Assembly (NCBI RefSeq): GCF_000382405.1
Contig: NZ_KB908261.1
Span: 1-64,000, forward strand
Reading direction: 5' to 3'
DNA: 64,000 nt
Source of the DNA: Mycobacterium sp. 141
GTDB taxonomy: Bacteria > Actinomycetota > Actinomycetes > Mycobacteriales > Mycobacteriaceae
Below the pieces are notes generated by a model. The model did not search any database. It saw only the letters and a program-made list of their open reading frames with translations, and was not told where the DNA came from. Position 1 is the first letter of the stretch. The number at the start of each line of letters is the position of its first letter. A program made the translations under genes and the position numbers. This document shows positions 33,972-44,338 of the stretch, in pieces.

Positions 33972-34730
33972 ATGACCGCACCTTCGTTGGCCGTATGGAA
34001 GTTCGCCTCCTGCGACGGTTGCCAGCTCACCCTGCTCGACTGTGAAGACGAATTGCTCACTCTCGCAGGGCAGGTGCAGATCGCCACCTTCCTGGAGGCC
34101 TCCAGCTCGGTGGTGGGTGGTCCTTATGACGTGTCGTTGGTCGAGGGGTCGATCACCACCCCGGCCGACGAGCGGCGGATCAAAGAAATCCGTGAGCAAT
34201 CGGAGATCATGGTGACCATCGGAGCCTGCGCGACGGCCGGTGGCATACAGGCGCTGCGTAATTTCGCCGATGTGGCCGAGTTTGCGTCGATCGTGTACGC
34301 CCATCCCGACTACATCGACACCCTGGCCACGTCGACAGCCGTCGCCGAGCATGTCGTCGTCGACTACCAGCTACAGGGCTGCCCGATCGACCGGGGCCAG
34401 TTGCTCGAGACCCTTGCCGCGCTGTTGATCGGGCGTGAGCCGCGGTTGCCCGCAAAGACGGTGTGCACCGAATGCAAGCTGCGTGGGGTGACGTGTGTGG
34501 TGGTAGCCGACGGCATCCCGTGCCTCGGGCCGGTCACCCACGCCGGGTGTGGGGCATTGTGCCCGACGTACCATCGTGGCTGCTATGGCTGTTTCGGGCC
34601 GGCCGCCACACCCAATTCCGCGGCGCTGGTTCCGCTGTTGCGCCGCGATGGACTGTCAAATGACGATGTCGGCAGGGTGTTTTCGACATTCAACGTCACC
34701 CGTTTCTCGGCTGAGCGGAACGACCGATGA
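33972..34730 (+). CDS. [NiFe] hydrogenase small (delta) subunit
   Basis: A 252-aa Fe-S subunit. It has the proximal-cluster motif [40 protein letters not shown] and the [11 protein letters not shown]ys, followed by cysteines for further clusters ([41 protein letters not shown]). Typical of cytoplasmic group 3 small subunits; no Tat signal. It carries electrons to the NiFe site in the large subunit. Overlaps the large-subunit gene by 4 nt. Confidence 0.92.
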   Translation: MTAPSLAVWKFASCDGCQLTLLDCEDELLTLAGQVQIATFLEASSSVVGGPYDVSLVEGSITTPADERRIKEIREQSEIMVTIGACATAGGIQALRNFADVAEFASIVYAHPDYIDTLATSTAVAEHVVVDYQLQGCPIDRGQLLETLAALLIGREPRLPAKTVCTECKLRGVTCVVVADGIPCLGPVTHAGCGALCPTYHRGCYGCFGPAATPNSAALVPLLRRDGLSNDDVGRVFSTFNVTRFSAERNDR

Positions 34731-36019
34731 AGCCCGAGGTGCGCACGCTGTCGGTGGGTGCGCTGACCCGGGTCGAGGGCGAAGGCGCCTTGCATGTCAC
34801 GCTCAGCGACGGTGCCGTCGAGAGTGTCGAACTCAACATCTATGAGCCGCCGCGGTTTTTCGAGGCGTTCCTGCGGGGCCGCGCCTACACCGAACCACCT
34901 GACCTCACCGCACGCGTATGCGGCATCTGCCCGGTCGCCTACCAGGTGAGCGCATGCAACGCCGTGGAGGACGCCTGCGGGGTCACGGTCGATCCCGAAC
35001 TGGCGCAGCTGCGCCGTCTGCTCTACTGCGGAGAATGGATCCACAGCCACGCCCTGCACATCTTCCTGTTGCACATGCCGGATTTCCTCGGCTATCCGGA
35101 CGGCATCAGCCTGGCCAAGGATCGACCGGATCTGATCGAACGCGGCCTGGCCCTGAAGAAGGCCGGCAATCGGTTGATGGAGCAGATCGGCGGGCGCGCC
35201 ATCCATCCGATCAACGTCCGGTTGGGCGGGTTCTATTCGGTGCCCGAACGCGACGATCTCAAACCCGTGGCCGAACAACTGCGCCGCGCCCTCGACGACG
35301 CCCTGTCCACCGTGCATGACATCGCTCAATTCGATTACCCGGAAGTCGAATTCGATCACGAGTTCCTGGCGCTGACCGACTCCGGTCGCTACCCGATCGA
35401 GAATGGCACGATCGCACGCAGTGCAGGCGCCACGTTCCCGGTCGCCGCCTTCACCGACCACGTGATCGAGACTCAGGTGCGGCGTTCGACGGCGCTCCAT
35501 GCGACCCTCGACGGTGCCCGTTACCTGACCGGTCCGCTGGCGCGCTATTCGCTGCACCATGCCGCGCTGTCACGTGTGGCTCAAGATGCGGCGGCGGCCG
35601 CAGGATTGGGTCAACAGTGCCGAAACCCTTTCCGCAGTATCGGAGTTCGCGCGGTCGAGGTCGTGTACGCCATAGACGAGGCATTGCGCATCATCGCCGA
35701 GTACACCCGGCCTCAGCGTCCCTTCGTCGAGGTCGCACCACGTGCCGGGATTGGGCACGGGGTGAGTGAGGCGCCGCGCGGGCTGCTCTATCACCGTTAC
35801 GCAATCGGAGCTGACGGACTGATCCAAGCTGCGACGATCGTGCCGCCCACCGCCCAGAACCAGGCGGCCATCGAACACGAGATGGCAGAACTCGTCGCGG
35901 CGAATCTCATCCTCGACGATGCCTCCTTGACCGCGTTGTGCGAGAGGTCGATCCGCAACCACGATCCGTGCATCTCGTGTTCGGCGCATTTTCTGACGCG
36001 GACTGTGGACCGCAGGTGA
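34727..36019 (+). CDS. [NiFe] hydrogenase large (alpha) subunit
   Basis: A 430-aa catalytic subunit. The N-terminal nickel ligands are in [13 protein letters not shown] (CxxC) and the C-terminal ones in [19 protein letters not shown] (DPCxxC). It also has [12 protein letters not shown] and [14 protein letters not shown]. The 11 residues after the last Cys-His region are probably removed by the maturation protease encoded next. Group 3b type, cytoplasmic, bidirectional with NAD(P). In a DosR context it is thought to recycle reductant in hypoxia by making H2. Confidence 0.93.
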   Translation: MKPEVRTLSVGALTRVEGEGALHVTLSDGAVESVELNIYEPPRFFEAFLRGRAYTEPPDLTARVCGICPVAYQVSACNAVEDACGVTVDPELAQLRRLLYCGEWIHSHALHIFLLHMPDFLGYPDGISLAKDRPDLIERGLALKKAGNRLMEQIGGRAIHPINVRLGGFYSVPERDDLKPVAEQLRRALDDALSTVHDIAQFDYPEVEFDHEFLALTDSGRYPIENGTIARSAGATFPVAAFTDHVIETQVRRSTALHATLDGARYLTGPLARYSLHHAALSRVAQDAAAAAGLGQQCRNPFRSIGVRAVEVVYAIDEALRIIAEYTRPQRPFVEVAPRAGIGHGVSEAPRGLLYHRYAIGADGLIQAATIVPPTAQNQAAIEHEMAELVAANLILDDASLTALCERSIRNHDPCISCSAHFLTRTVDRR

Positions 36020-36477
36020 ATGGTCGCGTCCTCGTCATAGGTATCGGAAATGCTTTCCGGTCCGACGACGGGATCGACCTCGCGGTGGCCGCGGAAATCG
36101 CTCGACACCGCATGCCGGGCGTACATGTCATGACGGACATAGGCGACCCGGGATCGATGCTCGACGCGTGGGCGGGCGCCGATCTCGCAATCGTGGTCGA
36201 CGCGGCGATCAACTCTGCCGGGACAACCGGGCAGGTTCGACGCTGGACGCCCGGCGAAGACCGAGAGCCGCCGGTGGTGAGCTCGCACATGCTCGGTCTG
36301 GCACAGGCGTACTCGCTGGGCGAAGCGCTCGGACGGCTACCGCGGCGACTGGTGGTCTTCACCGTCGACATCGCTGACATCGGCCACGGTGACACCTTGA
36401 CGCCCGCCGTCGCCGCGGCTGTACCGCGTGTGGTCGATGCCGTTCGCGCCGAACTCCTTACAAGGAAATCGTCGTGA
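36016..36477 (+). CDS. Hydrogenase maturation endopeptidase (HyaD/HycI family)
   Basis: A 153-aa protease: VLVIGIGNAFRSDDGIDLAV is the nickel-recognition loop with the conserved GN..R.DDG, followed by VVDAAINSAGTTG and VVSSHMLGLAQA. It clips the C-terminal tail of the large subunit after Ni insertion. GTG 36016 overlaps the large-subunit stop (GTGA), so it is the fifth gene of the operon. The other hyp assembly genes are not in this window. Confidence 0.88.
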   Translation: MNGRVLVIGIGNAFRSDDGIDLAVAAEIARHRMPGVHVMTDIGDPGSMLDAWAGADLAIVVDAAINSAGTTGQVRRWTPGEDREPPVVSSHMLGLAQAYSLGEALGRLPRRLVVFTVDIADIGHGDTLTPAVAAAVPRVVDAVRAELLTRKSS

Positions 36478-37168
36478 CGCTGGCCAAATTCGGCGGCGCT
36501 GCCGCACTGACCGCTCGGTATTGCTCGTACTCCGCACGAGCGGTTCGCTGCGCACGCTGGCGGATACCGCACATCATGCCGTACTCCATGATGAAATGCG
36601 CGATGTCGAACAAGGCATATCCAACCGGGGCGCCGACCGTACGCGTAATCAGCCGGGTCCGGCCATTGCCAGGTTGCAGATGGAAACCCCATGCCCACGA
36701 AGCCTTCTCGCCGCGTTGCACGCGCTCGAAATCGCCGGGCGACACCAGCACCAAGTGAGCCTTCGGCTCGACGAGCGCCACCACCTGACGAGCGTGGGCG
36801 CCGTAGCGCCGGGCCAGCCAGACGGTGTCACCGACCTGGAGATCCTGCCACTCCGGATGGATCCGGTTCGCGTTGTGAATGCGTGCTCCCAAGGCCCGCT
36901 CCAGCAACGCATAGCTGTAGAAACCGGCGCGGCCTTCGCCGATCTGCACCAGCCACGGCCATACCGCCCGCGGCGGGGCGTCGACCATCACGGCGCGCGT
37001 CGTCCGAGGCAGGCCCGTCGTCACCAGATCGTCTCCGGGGAGCACGGCAGCCGCTTCGTCTTCACCTGCGCCCCAGGTGTACATCCACGGCCGGAATCTA
37101 CCGCGGTACATCGCAATCACGCCGGCTGCTGCCATCAGGCCTGCGAGGCAAGGACGTTGCTTTCCCAT
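36458..37168 (-). CDS. SRPBCC/START-like hypothetical protein with an N-terminal hydrophobic segment
   Basis: A 236-aa protein. LAGLMAAAGVIAMYRG is a short hydrophobic lead. A polyketide-cyclase/START-like domain follows, with VDAPPRAVWPWLVQIGEGRAGFYS, IHPEWQDLQVGDTVWLA and the final helix IAHFIMEYGMMCGIRQRAQ. A paralogue with the same APPRAVWPWLVQ and NRIHPEWQ motifs lies at 47421. The fold suggests binding of a hydrophobic ligand; the function is unknown. A DosR-like box is 35 bp upstream. It overlaps the convergent protease gene by 20 nt. Confidence 0.75.
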   Translation of the reverse strand: MGKQRPCLAGLMAAAGVIAMYRGRFRPWMYTWGAGEDEAAAVLPGDDLVTTGLPRTTRAVMVDAPPRAVWPWLVQIGEGRAGFYSYALLERALGARIHNANRIHPEWQDLQVGDTVWLARRYGAHARQVVALVEPKAHLVLVSPGDFERVQRGEKASWAWGFHLQPGNGRTRLITRTVGAPVGYALFDIAHFIMEYGMMCGIRQRAQRTARAEYEQYRAVSAAAPPNLASVTTISL

Positions 37169-37202
37169 GAGCCGACGGTAAGAGAACCGACACGCATGGG
37201 AG

Positions 37203-37220
37203 AAGGGCCGAAGGTCCCCC
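37203..37220. promoter_or_regulatory. DosR-like box upstream of the SRPBCC gene
   Basis: AAGGGCCGAAGGTCCCCC lies 35-52 bp upstream of the ATG at 37168. It keeps GGxCC/GGTCCC arms of the DosR palindrome. Confidence 0.6.
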
Positions 37221-37251
37221 GGTATCGCGCGTTGCGACCCACGCTCGGCGA

Positions 37252-38538
37252 TCACGCCGCGACCGCGATCGTCTCGTCGAAGCCTGCGGCGAGGCAATCG
37301 TGCAGCACATCAGGGTCCGGAATCGCGCCGGTATCGATGTTGATGCCGATGGCGCACGTGTCGACATAGGTGAGCAAGGTGATGTTCACACTCGCACCCA
37401 GGGTCGGGGAGAACGCATACTGCATCCGTACCGGGGCGCCACCGAGCTGCAGGGGCGTCGGGAACCCCGGAACATCGCTGGCGACGAAGTCGATGCGACG
37501 GAGTTGAGAACCGATGTAGCTGCGCGGCATGGCATTCAGAGAGGCGGCGATGAGCTGGGTGTAGGCAACGGACTTCTCGCCCCTTGCCTTGCTCGTCCGT
37601 TCGTGTAGTTCGCGGATTCTGCGTGCCGGGTCCGTAACCCCGACGGGTACAGGCAGGCGCATGAGGGTTGCCCGGTTACCGCCGGCGGCATCCTGTTGGC
37701 TGCGGGTGCTGATCGGCATCAACATCACCAGTTCCTCGACTGAAACGTCATGGTGTTCGTGATAGCGACGGAGGCCGCCGGTGACAGCCGCCACGAAAGC
37801 GTCGTTCAGGGAGCCGCCCGCGACACGACCGGCAAGCTGCAGCGCGGGCCGACTCACCTCGAGGACGTCGAGATACCGAGTTGGCGTGCGGCTCCGCATA
37901 ATAGGCGATCGAGGTCCCGCGATCGGACGTGCGGCTCGATAGATCGACAGCGCTGTCGGTGCCACTGCCCGGACGGCCGTGACCGGGTGCCGCAACGTCG
38001 TTACGGCACGGGACACCGAGTCGAACGAACGCGACGGCACGACGGCACCTTCACCTGGCCCCGGCGCGTCGTCGTAGAGAACCTGCGCGATGTGCACTGC
38101 ACCGACACCGTCGGTCAGCGAATGATCGAACTTGCAGAGCAGCGCCGCACTCCCGTCGGCCAATCCATCGACAAGTGTCGCTTCCCAAAGCGGTCGGTTA
38201 CGGTCATAGCCGGCCATGGCTACGGTCCCGGCGAGTTCCAGGAGGTTCGATTCCCGGAATTCGGGTTCGGTCAGGCGGTGCAGATGGGATCCGAGATCGA
38301 AGTCAGGGTCCGCCTCCCAGCGCGGAGCCCACAGCGGTGCCGCTCGGACAACCCTTTGCCGGAAGCGTGGCACCGCGCGGCTGATCCGATCGAAACGATC
38401 GACAACCGATTTCCAGTCGGGGGGCCGGTCGAACAGGATGAGGGTGACGATCGTCGATCGCAACACCGGGTCAACCCCGAGTGACCACATGAATGCGTCG
38501 GTACCGCTCAAGTAGCCGTCGATGGCAGCGCAATGCAT
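37252..38538 (-). CDS. WS/DGAT-family acyltransferase with an altered catalytic motif
   Basis: A 428-aa protein with the wax ester synthase/diacylglycerol acyltransferase layout: LSGTDAFMWSL near the N-terminus, NRPLWEATLVDGLADGSAAL, then the catalytic region CKFDHSLTDGVGAVH, and in the second half GGSLNDAFVAAVTGGLRRYH, GNRATLMRLPVPV and DFVASDVPGFPTPLQLGGA. The normal HHxxxDG motif is DHSLTDG: the first His is Asp, while the second (catalytic) His is kept. Activity may be altered. It starts 23 bp after the Rv2629-like gene, in an operon with it and the Ddn-like gene. Confidence 0.85.
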   Translation of the reverse strand: MHCAAIDGYLSGTDAFMWSLGVDPVLRSTIVTLILFDRPPDWKSVVDRFDRISRAVPRFRQRVVRAAPLWAPRWEADPDFDLGSHLHRLTEPEFRESNLLELAGTVAMAGYDRNRPLWEATLVDGLADGSAALLCKFDHSLTDGVGAVHIAQVLYDDAPGPGEGAVVPSRSFDSVSRAVTTLRHPVTAVRAVAPTALSIYRAARPIAGPRSPIMRSRTPTRYLDVLEVSRPALQLAGRVAGGSLNDAFVAAVTGGLRRYHEHHDVSVEELVMLMPISTRSQQDAAGGNRATLMRLPVPVGVTDPARRIRELHERTSKARGEKSVAYTQLIAASLNAMPRSYIGSQLRRIDFVASDVPGFPTPLQLGGAPVRMQYAFSPTLGASVNITLLTYVDTCAIGINIDTGAIPDPDVLHDCLAAGFDETIAVAA

Positions 38539-38561
38539 CGTTCAACCCCGCCTCGGCACCC

Positions 38562-39665
38562 TCAACCCATGTCGGCCGGCGCGAACCGCAACAACGCGCC
38601 GATGCCGTCAGCGAGGTCAAGCGCGTCCCCGACAGACACCAAGGACGCGTCGACAGCGAGCCCGGCGAACGGTATGGCCTCATCGGCCCGTGCGACACGG
38701 CTGACCGGCTTTCCCAGTGCCGACAGCGAATCCGCGTCAGGACCCACCATGGTGCGATCAGGCCCGGTGACCACGGTCGCATCACCGAGCTGCCCGATGA
38801 TCAACGCGTCCACATTGTGCGCAACCAATGCCCGGCACACGGCCGCGATTCCGGCCACGGCCAGACCCGACTCAGCTTCCTTCTCGCTGAGAAATCTCTG
38901 GACGGTCTCGCCGACTTCGGCGCATCCCAGGCGGCGCAGCGCGTCCTCGACCAGGTCGCCGAACTCGGCTTCACTGGCCCGATGACCGTGGGATCCCGCG
39001 GGTAGCTGCGATACGCGTTGCGCGACACGTGGTGGGAGTGCGGATATGACATCGCTTCGGGAGCGCACCTCGCCGCTGACGATGACGACGTCCGCGCGCA
39101 CCTCGTCGACGAGTTCGACGAGCCGGTCGCTCACCGCACGGATATTCGTACGAATGGCTTCGTCTGTTGTCCGCTGAAAGTCCACGTATCCGCTGGGACC
39201 CGAGGTTGCCGGCCTGTGTACCGGATAGCCTTCGCCCTCGACCGTTTCTGTGCGCACTGCGCCGTCCTGGTGGACAGTGATGGTGGCACCCGAACGGTCG
39301 ATCGCGGCAAACACGTAGGGCCGCTGCTCGTCGCCGAACTGCATCAGCGGCAAAAGGTACGGATAGTCCGATACCCGGACAACCGGTGCGATCGGCACCC
39401 GCGGCAGATGTTCATTTATCAATATCCGTTCGGGTGTCACGACGACGGCCCGCCCCTGCCGTCCGACGGGGGGTCGGCTGTTCAGTACCGCTTTCTCGAG
39501 CCGTTCGACCGCCGCCGGATCGGCTTGCATGCGCTCCAGTTTGCTGCGGATGGCGTGCCATTCCACATCCGCCCGATTCGTCGCGTCGGACCGCGAATCG
39601 TCGAGATAGACGGACACGAACGGCCCGGAAACGTCGACGAGCCGACGGAAAACTTCAGTATTCAT
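38562..39665 (-). CDS. Rv2629-family protein (eRF1-like, baeRF fold)
   Basis: A 367-aa protein. It has an N-terminal VSGPFVSVYLDDSR, central VFAAIDRSGATITVHQDG, a Glu-rich ADVVIVSGEVRSRSDVISAL (eRF1 domain 2-like), and C-terminal VDALIIGQLGDATVV. This is the bacterial archaeo-eukaryotic release-factor-like family that includes the DosR-regulated Rv2629. A role in ribosome rescue or hibernation is suggested for the fold but not shown. The gene is second in the Ddn-Rv2629-WS/DGAT operon. Confidence 0.78.
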   Translation of the reverse strand: MNTEVFRRLVDVSGPFVSVYLDDSRSDATNRADVEWHAIRSKLERMQADPAAVERLEKAVLNSRPPVGRQGRAVVVTPERILINEHLPRVPIAPVVRVSDYPYLLPLMQFGDEQRPYVFAAIDRSGATITVHQDGAVRTETVEGEGYPVHRPATSGPSGYVDFQRTTDEAIRTNIRAVSDRLVELVDEVRADVVIVSGEVRSRSDVISALPPRVAQRVSQLPAGSHGHRASEAEFGDLVEDALRRLGCAEVGETVQRFLSEKEAESGLAVAGIAAVCRALVAHNVDALIIGQLGDATVVTGPDRTMVGPDADSLSALGKPVSRVARADEAIPFAGLAVDASLVSVGDALDLADGIGALLRFAPADMG

Positions 39666-39684
39666 CTCGCTACCACCTCGAAAA

Positions 39685-40089
39685 TCACTGTGCCAGTTTG
39701 AGTGTTACGGCCTTACGAATACCGAACCGCTCGAATGCCCTACGCCGCCACGGTGACAACTGAGACGCCACCTGGGCCAGGTCGACGACGTGCGGATCAA
39801 CGACCTCGTACGTCTGGCCCTCGACTACGATCGTCGCCCGACCAGCAGCCACCACGTTGCTCAGCCAGTCCACCTGCGCACCGTACGGCAGCGGGATGAC
39901 GTACCCGCCCTCGACTTTCTCGATCACGACGGGCGTCGCGTACAACTTGCCCGACGCGCGGCCGGTGTGCCGAATCACCGACGCATACGAGTACTTTCGA
40001 CCAGCCAGAGGCAGCATCACGGGATTGAGCACGTATTTGTTGAAGCGACACACAGCATCACGAAACGGTATTTTCGTGTCGTTGGACAT
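39685..40089 (-). CDS. Deazaflavin (F420)-dependent nitroreductase-family protein, Ddn-like
   Basis: A 134-aa protein of the split-beta-barrel Ddn family: YASVIRHTGRASGKLYATPV is the F420-binding RHxGRxSG-like motif, followed by VIPLPYGAQVDWLSNVVAAG and a C-terminal region. Members reduce quinones or nitro compounds with F420H2 and help in respiratory stress. ATG 40089 (MSNDTK) is the family-typical start. First gene of the operon controlled from the DosR-like box at 40204-40221, 115 bp upstream. Confidence 0.8.
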   Translation of the reverse strand: MSNDTKIPFRDAVCRFNKYVLNPVMLPLAGRKYSYASVIRHTGRASGKLYATPVVIEKVEGGYVIPLPYGAQVDWLSNVVAAGRATIVVEGQTYEVVDPHVVDLAQVASQLSPWRRRAFERFGIRKAVTLKLAQ

Positions 40090-40203
40090 CCTTTGATGCT
40101 CGTCACCCGCTGCGGCACGCGACAGGGCCGTCCGGACCCAGAGCAGAGGACTTAAGCCACTCCCGACGGCACCCGGTGACTTCGGTACCACCGGATGCCG
40201 TCA

Positions 40204-40221
40204 TGGGGACCTTCGCCCCTA
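40204..40221. promoter_or_regulatory. DosR-like box between the Ddn-like gene and 40277
   Basis: TGGGGACCTTCGCCCCTA is a good palindrome (GGGGAC/CGCCCC) at 56 bp upstream of the plus-strand gene at 40277 and 115 bp upstream of the minus-strand Ddn-like gene. Confidence 0.65.
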
Positions 40222-40276
40222 GCGATATGCCCGCTACGCGGAAATGATTGGGTGTGTCGGTATACCCGGGAAGGGG

Positions 40277-40573
40277 ATGGTAACGGTGATGGCGATCACC
40301 ACGACCGAATGCGCAAGGCTGACCGGACCGCAGATCGAAGCTGTCGCCTGGGGTTTTCTGCGATCCGAATTCACCCAGCAGACGTACGCCAGTTGGCCGA
40401 TCGACCGGCGCATTGATGCATACCTACATCATCACGGTCTGCACGACATCGTCAATGACGGCTCTGCCTATAACCGGGTGACCGAGCGAGTGATGGCGAA
40501 CCTGGGTCGTGCATTGCGTACCGGTCAGCTGGGATTGCCGAATCAGTTGGGATTGCCGAAACAAAGATCGTGA
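40277..40573 (+). CDS. Small hypothetical protein (98 aa) in the DosR-like island
   Basis: Reads TTTECARLTGPQIEAVAWGF, then FTQQTYASWPIDRRIDAYLH and YNRVTERVMANLGRAL, all helical. The end holds a short duplication, QLGLPNQLGLPKQ, from a repeated TTGGGATTGCCGAA at DNA level. There is no signal or membrane segment. The start could be 40277 or 40289 (MAITTTE); 40244 is less likely. The function is unknown; a DosR-like box lies 56 bp upstream. Confidence 0.6.
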   Translation: MVTVMAITTTECARLTGPQIEAVAWGFLRSEFTQQTYASWPIDRRIDAYLHHHGLHDIVNDGSAYNRVTERVMANLGRALRTGQLGLPNQLGLPKQRS

Positions 40574-40615
40574 CCGTCGTCCACAAGGCCTCCGACGCCC
40601 GGCAAGCATTCGCAC

Positions 40616-41333
40616 ATGAAACGGTTTGACGATCACCTCAACGCCGGGCGGCACGCCCCGTTACCGCGCACTGATTCAGGGAGCGGGTCAGGACTCCGGT
40701 ATCTGCGTGATGAGGAAGTACAAGTGGGCACGGGGCGGCTGTCGCTGACCGGACACCTCACGATCCCCGAGAATTCCCGGGGGGGTGGTGGTCTTTGCTC
40801 ACGGCAGCGGAAGCAGTCGGCACAGTCCCCGCAATCGGTATGTCGCACAAGTCTTGAATGCGGCCGGTTTCGGCACGCTCCTCTTCGACCTGCTCACAGT
40901 CGAGGAAGAACGCAACCGCGCCAACGTGTTCGACATCGAGTTGTTGGCCTCACGGCTTGTCGGTGTCACCACGTGGCTGACCGGTCAGACCGATACCGCG
41001 TCGCTGCCGATCGGCTACTTCGGTGCCAGTACCGGGGCGGGTGCCGCGCTGACCGCAGCGGCCGATCCCCGCGTACAGGTGAATGCGATCGTGTCGCGTG
41101 GTGGTCGCGCTGATCTGGCGGGCCGTGCGCTGACGAAGATCCTGGCTCCCACTCTTCTGATCGTCGGAGGGCTCGACCACGACGTGATCGAGCTGAATCG
41201 ACGTGCACAAGCGATGATTCCTGGCCGATGTGAACTCGCCATCGTTCCGGGAGCCGGCCACGTCTTCGAAGAACCAGGCACGTTGCGGCAGGTTGCGGAA
41301 CTGGCATGCAATTGGTTCGCCGAGTACCTGTAA
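40616..41333 (+). pseudogene. Dienelactone-hydrolase-like alpha/beta hydrolase, frameshifted in a G7 run
   Basis: The first frame, from ATG 40616, reads up to VGTGRLSLTGHLTIPENSRG. The second frame continues VVVFAHGSGSSRHSPRN (oxyanion region), GYFGASTGAGAAL (nucleophile elbow with Ser), LLIVGGLDHDV (acid) and GAGHVFEEPG (His), stop 41333. The frames meet at GGGGGGG around 40779-40785. Removing one G gives SRGVVVFAHG and a continuous hydrolase of about 238 aa. So either the gene is inactivated, the G-run is phase variable, or the assembly has one extra G. Alternatively only the short form from 40785 is made, lacking the first strand. Confidence 0.75.
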
Positions 41334-41359
41334 GCCTCGGCGCATCGACCGAATCTCGG

Positions 41360-43180
<1,821 letters not shown>

Positions 43181-43228
43181 CTACTTAGCGCCCTGTTCAC
43201 GCGCCGGTCCGGCAGGCATGATCCCTGG

Positions 43229-44338
43229 ATGAGGCATGACAACTGGCTGATGATGGAACCCACCGGAGACCAGCCACCGGCGCCGTTTCGCGCCCGTCTG
43301 GCCGGAGCGGGCCGTCACCTGCCCGACACGCACCTGACAACCGAGGCTTTGATGTCGGCGACGCGTCACCGCACCCACATCGACCTTGAGCGCCTGACCG
43401 GTATCAGGGAGCGCCGCATCTCCATCGGTGACGAAGACTCTTTCAGCCTCGCCACCGCAGCAGCACAGAACTGCCTGGACGCCGCGCAGTGCGAGGCCGT
43501 GTCGGTCGACGCCGTCATCAACTGCAGCATCACAAAGTTTCGGGGTGGATTGATCCAACGGGTGGAGCCGCCGATGAGCGGCATGGTCGCCCACGCCATC
43601 GGCGCGGACAACGCCATCACGTTCGACCTCTCCAACGCGTGCGCGGGAATGCTGACCGGCGTCATGATCGCCAACAACTGGATTCGGCACGGGATCATCC
43701 GTCGGGCGCTCGTTGTCAGCGGTGAGTACATCTCGCAGCTCGGCCGCAATGCCTCCCGCCACATCCGGACCATCATGAGCAAGGAACTCGCCTCGCTGAC
43801 ACTCGGTGACGCAGGCGCTGCGCTACTACTCGAGCGAGCAGATGACGACTCGCCGGCTGGAATCACCTTGGCCGGGTTCACCACGGTGGCCGGTTACAGC
43901 CGGCTCTGCCTCGCCTATCCGAAAGGTCACGAATCCGGCGGGCGAATGTTCACCGATGCCAGAGGCATTCAGCAGGCAGCGATGTCCGACACTCCCCTGC
44001 TGTTGCACGAGGTGCTCGATTCGGTGGGCATCTCGATCCACGACATCGACCACGTCATAACCCACCAGACCTCCGCCCGGGCGATCCGCAAGGGCATGGC
44101 GAAGGTTTCCGCGGCCTTCGGTGATCGGCCCCGGCACGACGCGGTGATCACCGTCGACCGCTACGGCAACACCGCGTCGACAACCCACACCGTGGCGCTG
44201 ATCGAAGAACTCGAGGCCGGGCACATCGAACCCGGAGAAACAATCGCCCTGATCGCCCTGGCCTCCGGACTCGAAATCGGCATCGTCCTCCTGACCCTCG
44301 ACGAGACGGTGGTGAACCATCATGGGCACAGTGATTGA
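43229..44338 (+). CDS. FabH-like 3-oxoacyl-ACP synthase III family protein (first of pair)
   Basis: A 369-aa thiolase-fold enzyme. The catalytic Cys is in FDLSNACAGMLTGVMIANNW, the His in DHVITHQTSARAIRKGM, and the Asn region in VDRYGNTASTTHTVAL. It starts with a GAGRHLPDTHLTTEAL type N-terminus (KAS III). It could condense or transfer acyl groups in lipid storage or an unusual metabolite. It overlaps the next gene by 17 nt, which encodes a second, shorter homologue. ATG 43229 lies near the DosR-like box; in-frame ATGs at 43250 and 43253 are alternatives. Confidence 0.82.
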   Translation: MRHDNWLMMEPTGDQPPAPFRARLAGAGRHLPDTHLTTEALMSATRHRTHIDLERLTGIRERRISIGDEDSFSLATAAAQNCLDAAQCEAVSVDAVINCSITKFRGGLIQRVEPPMSGMVAHAIGADNAITFDLSNACAGMLTGVMIANNWIRHGIIRRALVVSGEYISQLGRNASRHIRTIMSKELASLTLGDAGAALLLERADDDSPAGITLAGFTTVAGYSRLCLAYPKGHESGGRMFTDARGIQQAAMSDTPLLLHEVLDSVGISIHDIDHVITHQTSARAIRKGMAKVSAAFGDRPRHDAVITVDRYGNTASTTHTVALIEELEAGHIEPGETIALIALASGLEIGIVLLTLDETVVNHHGHSD

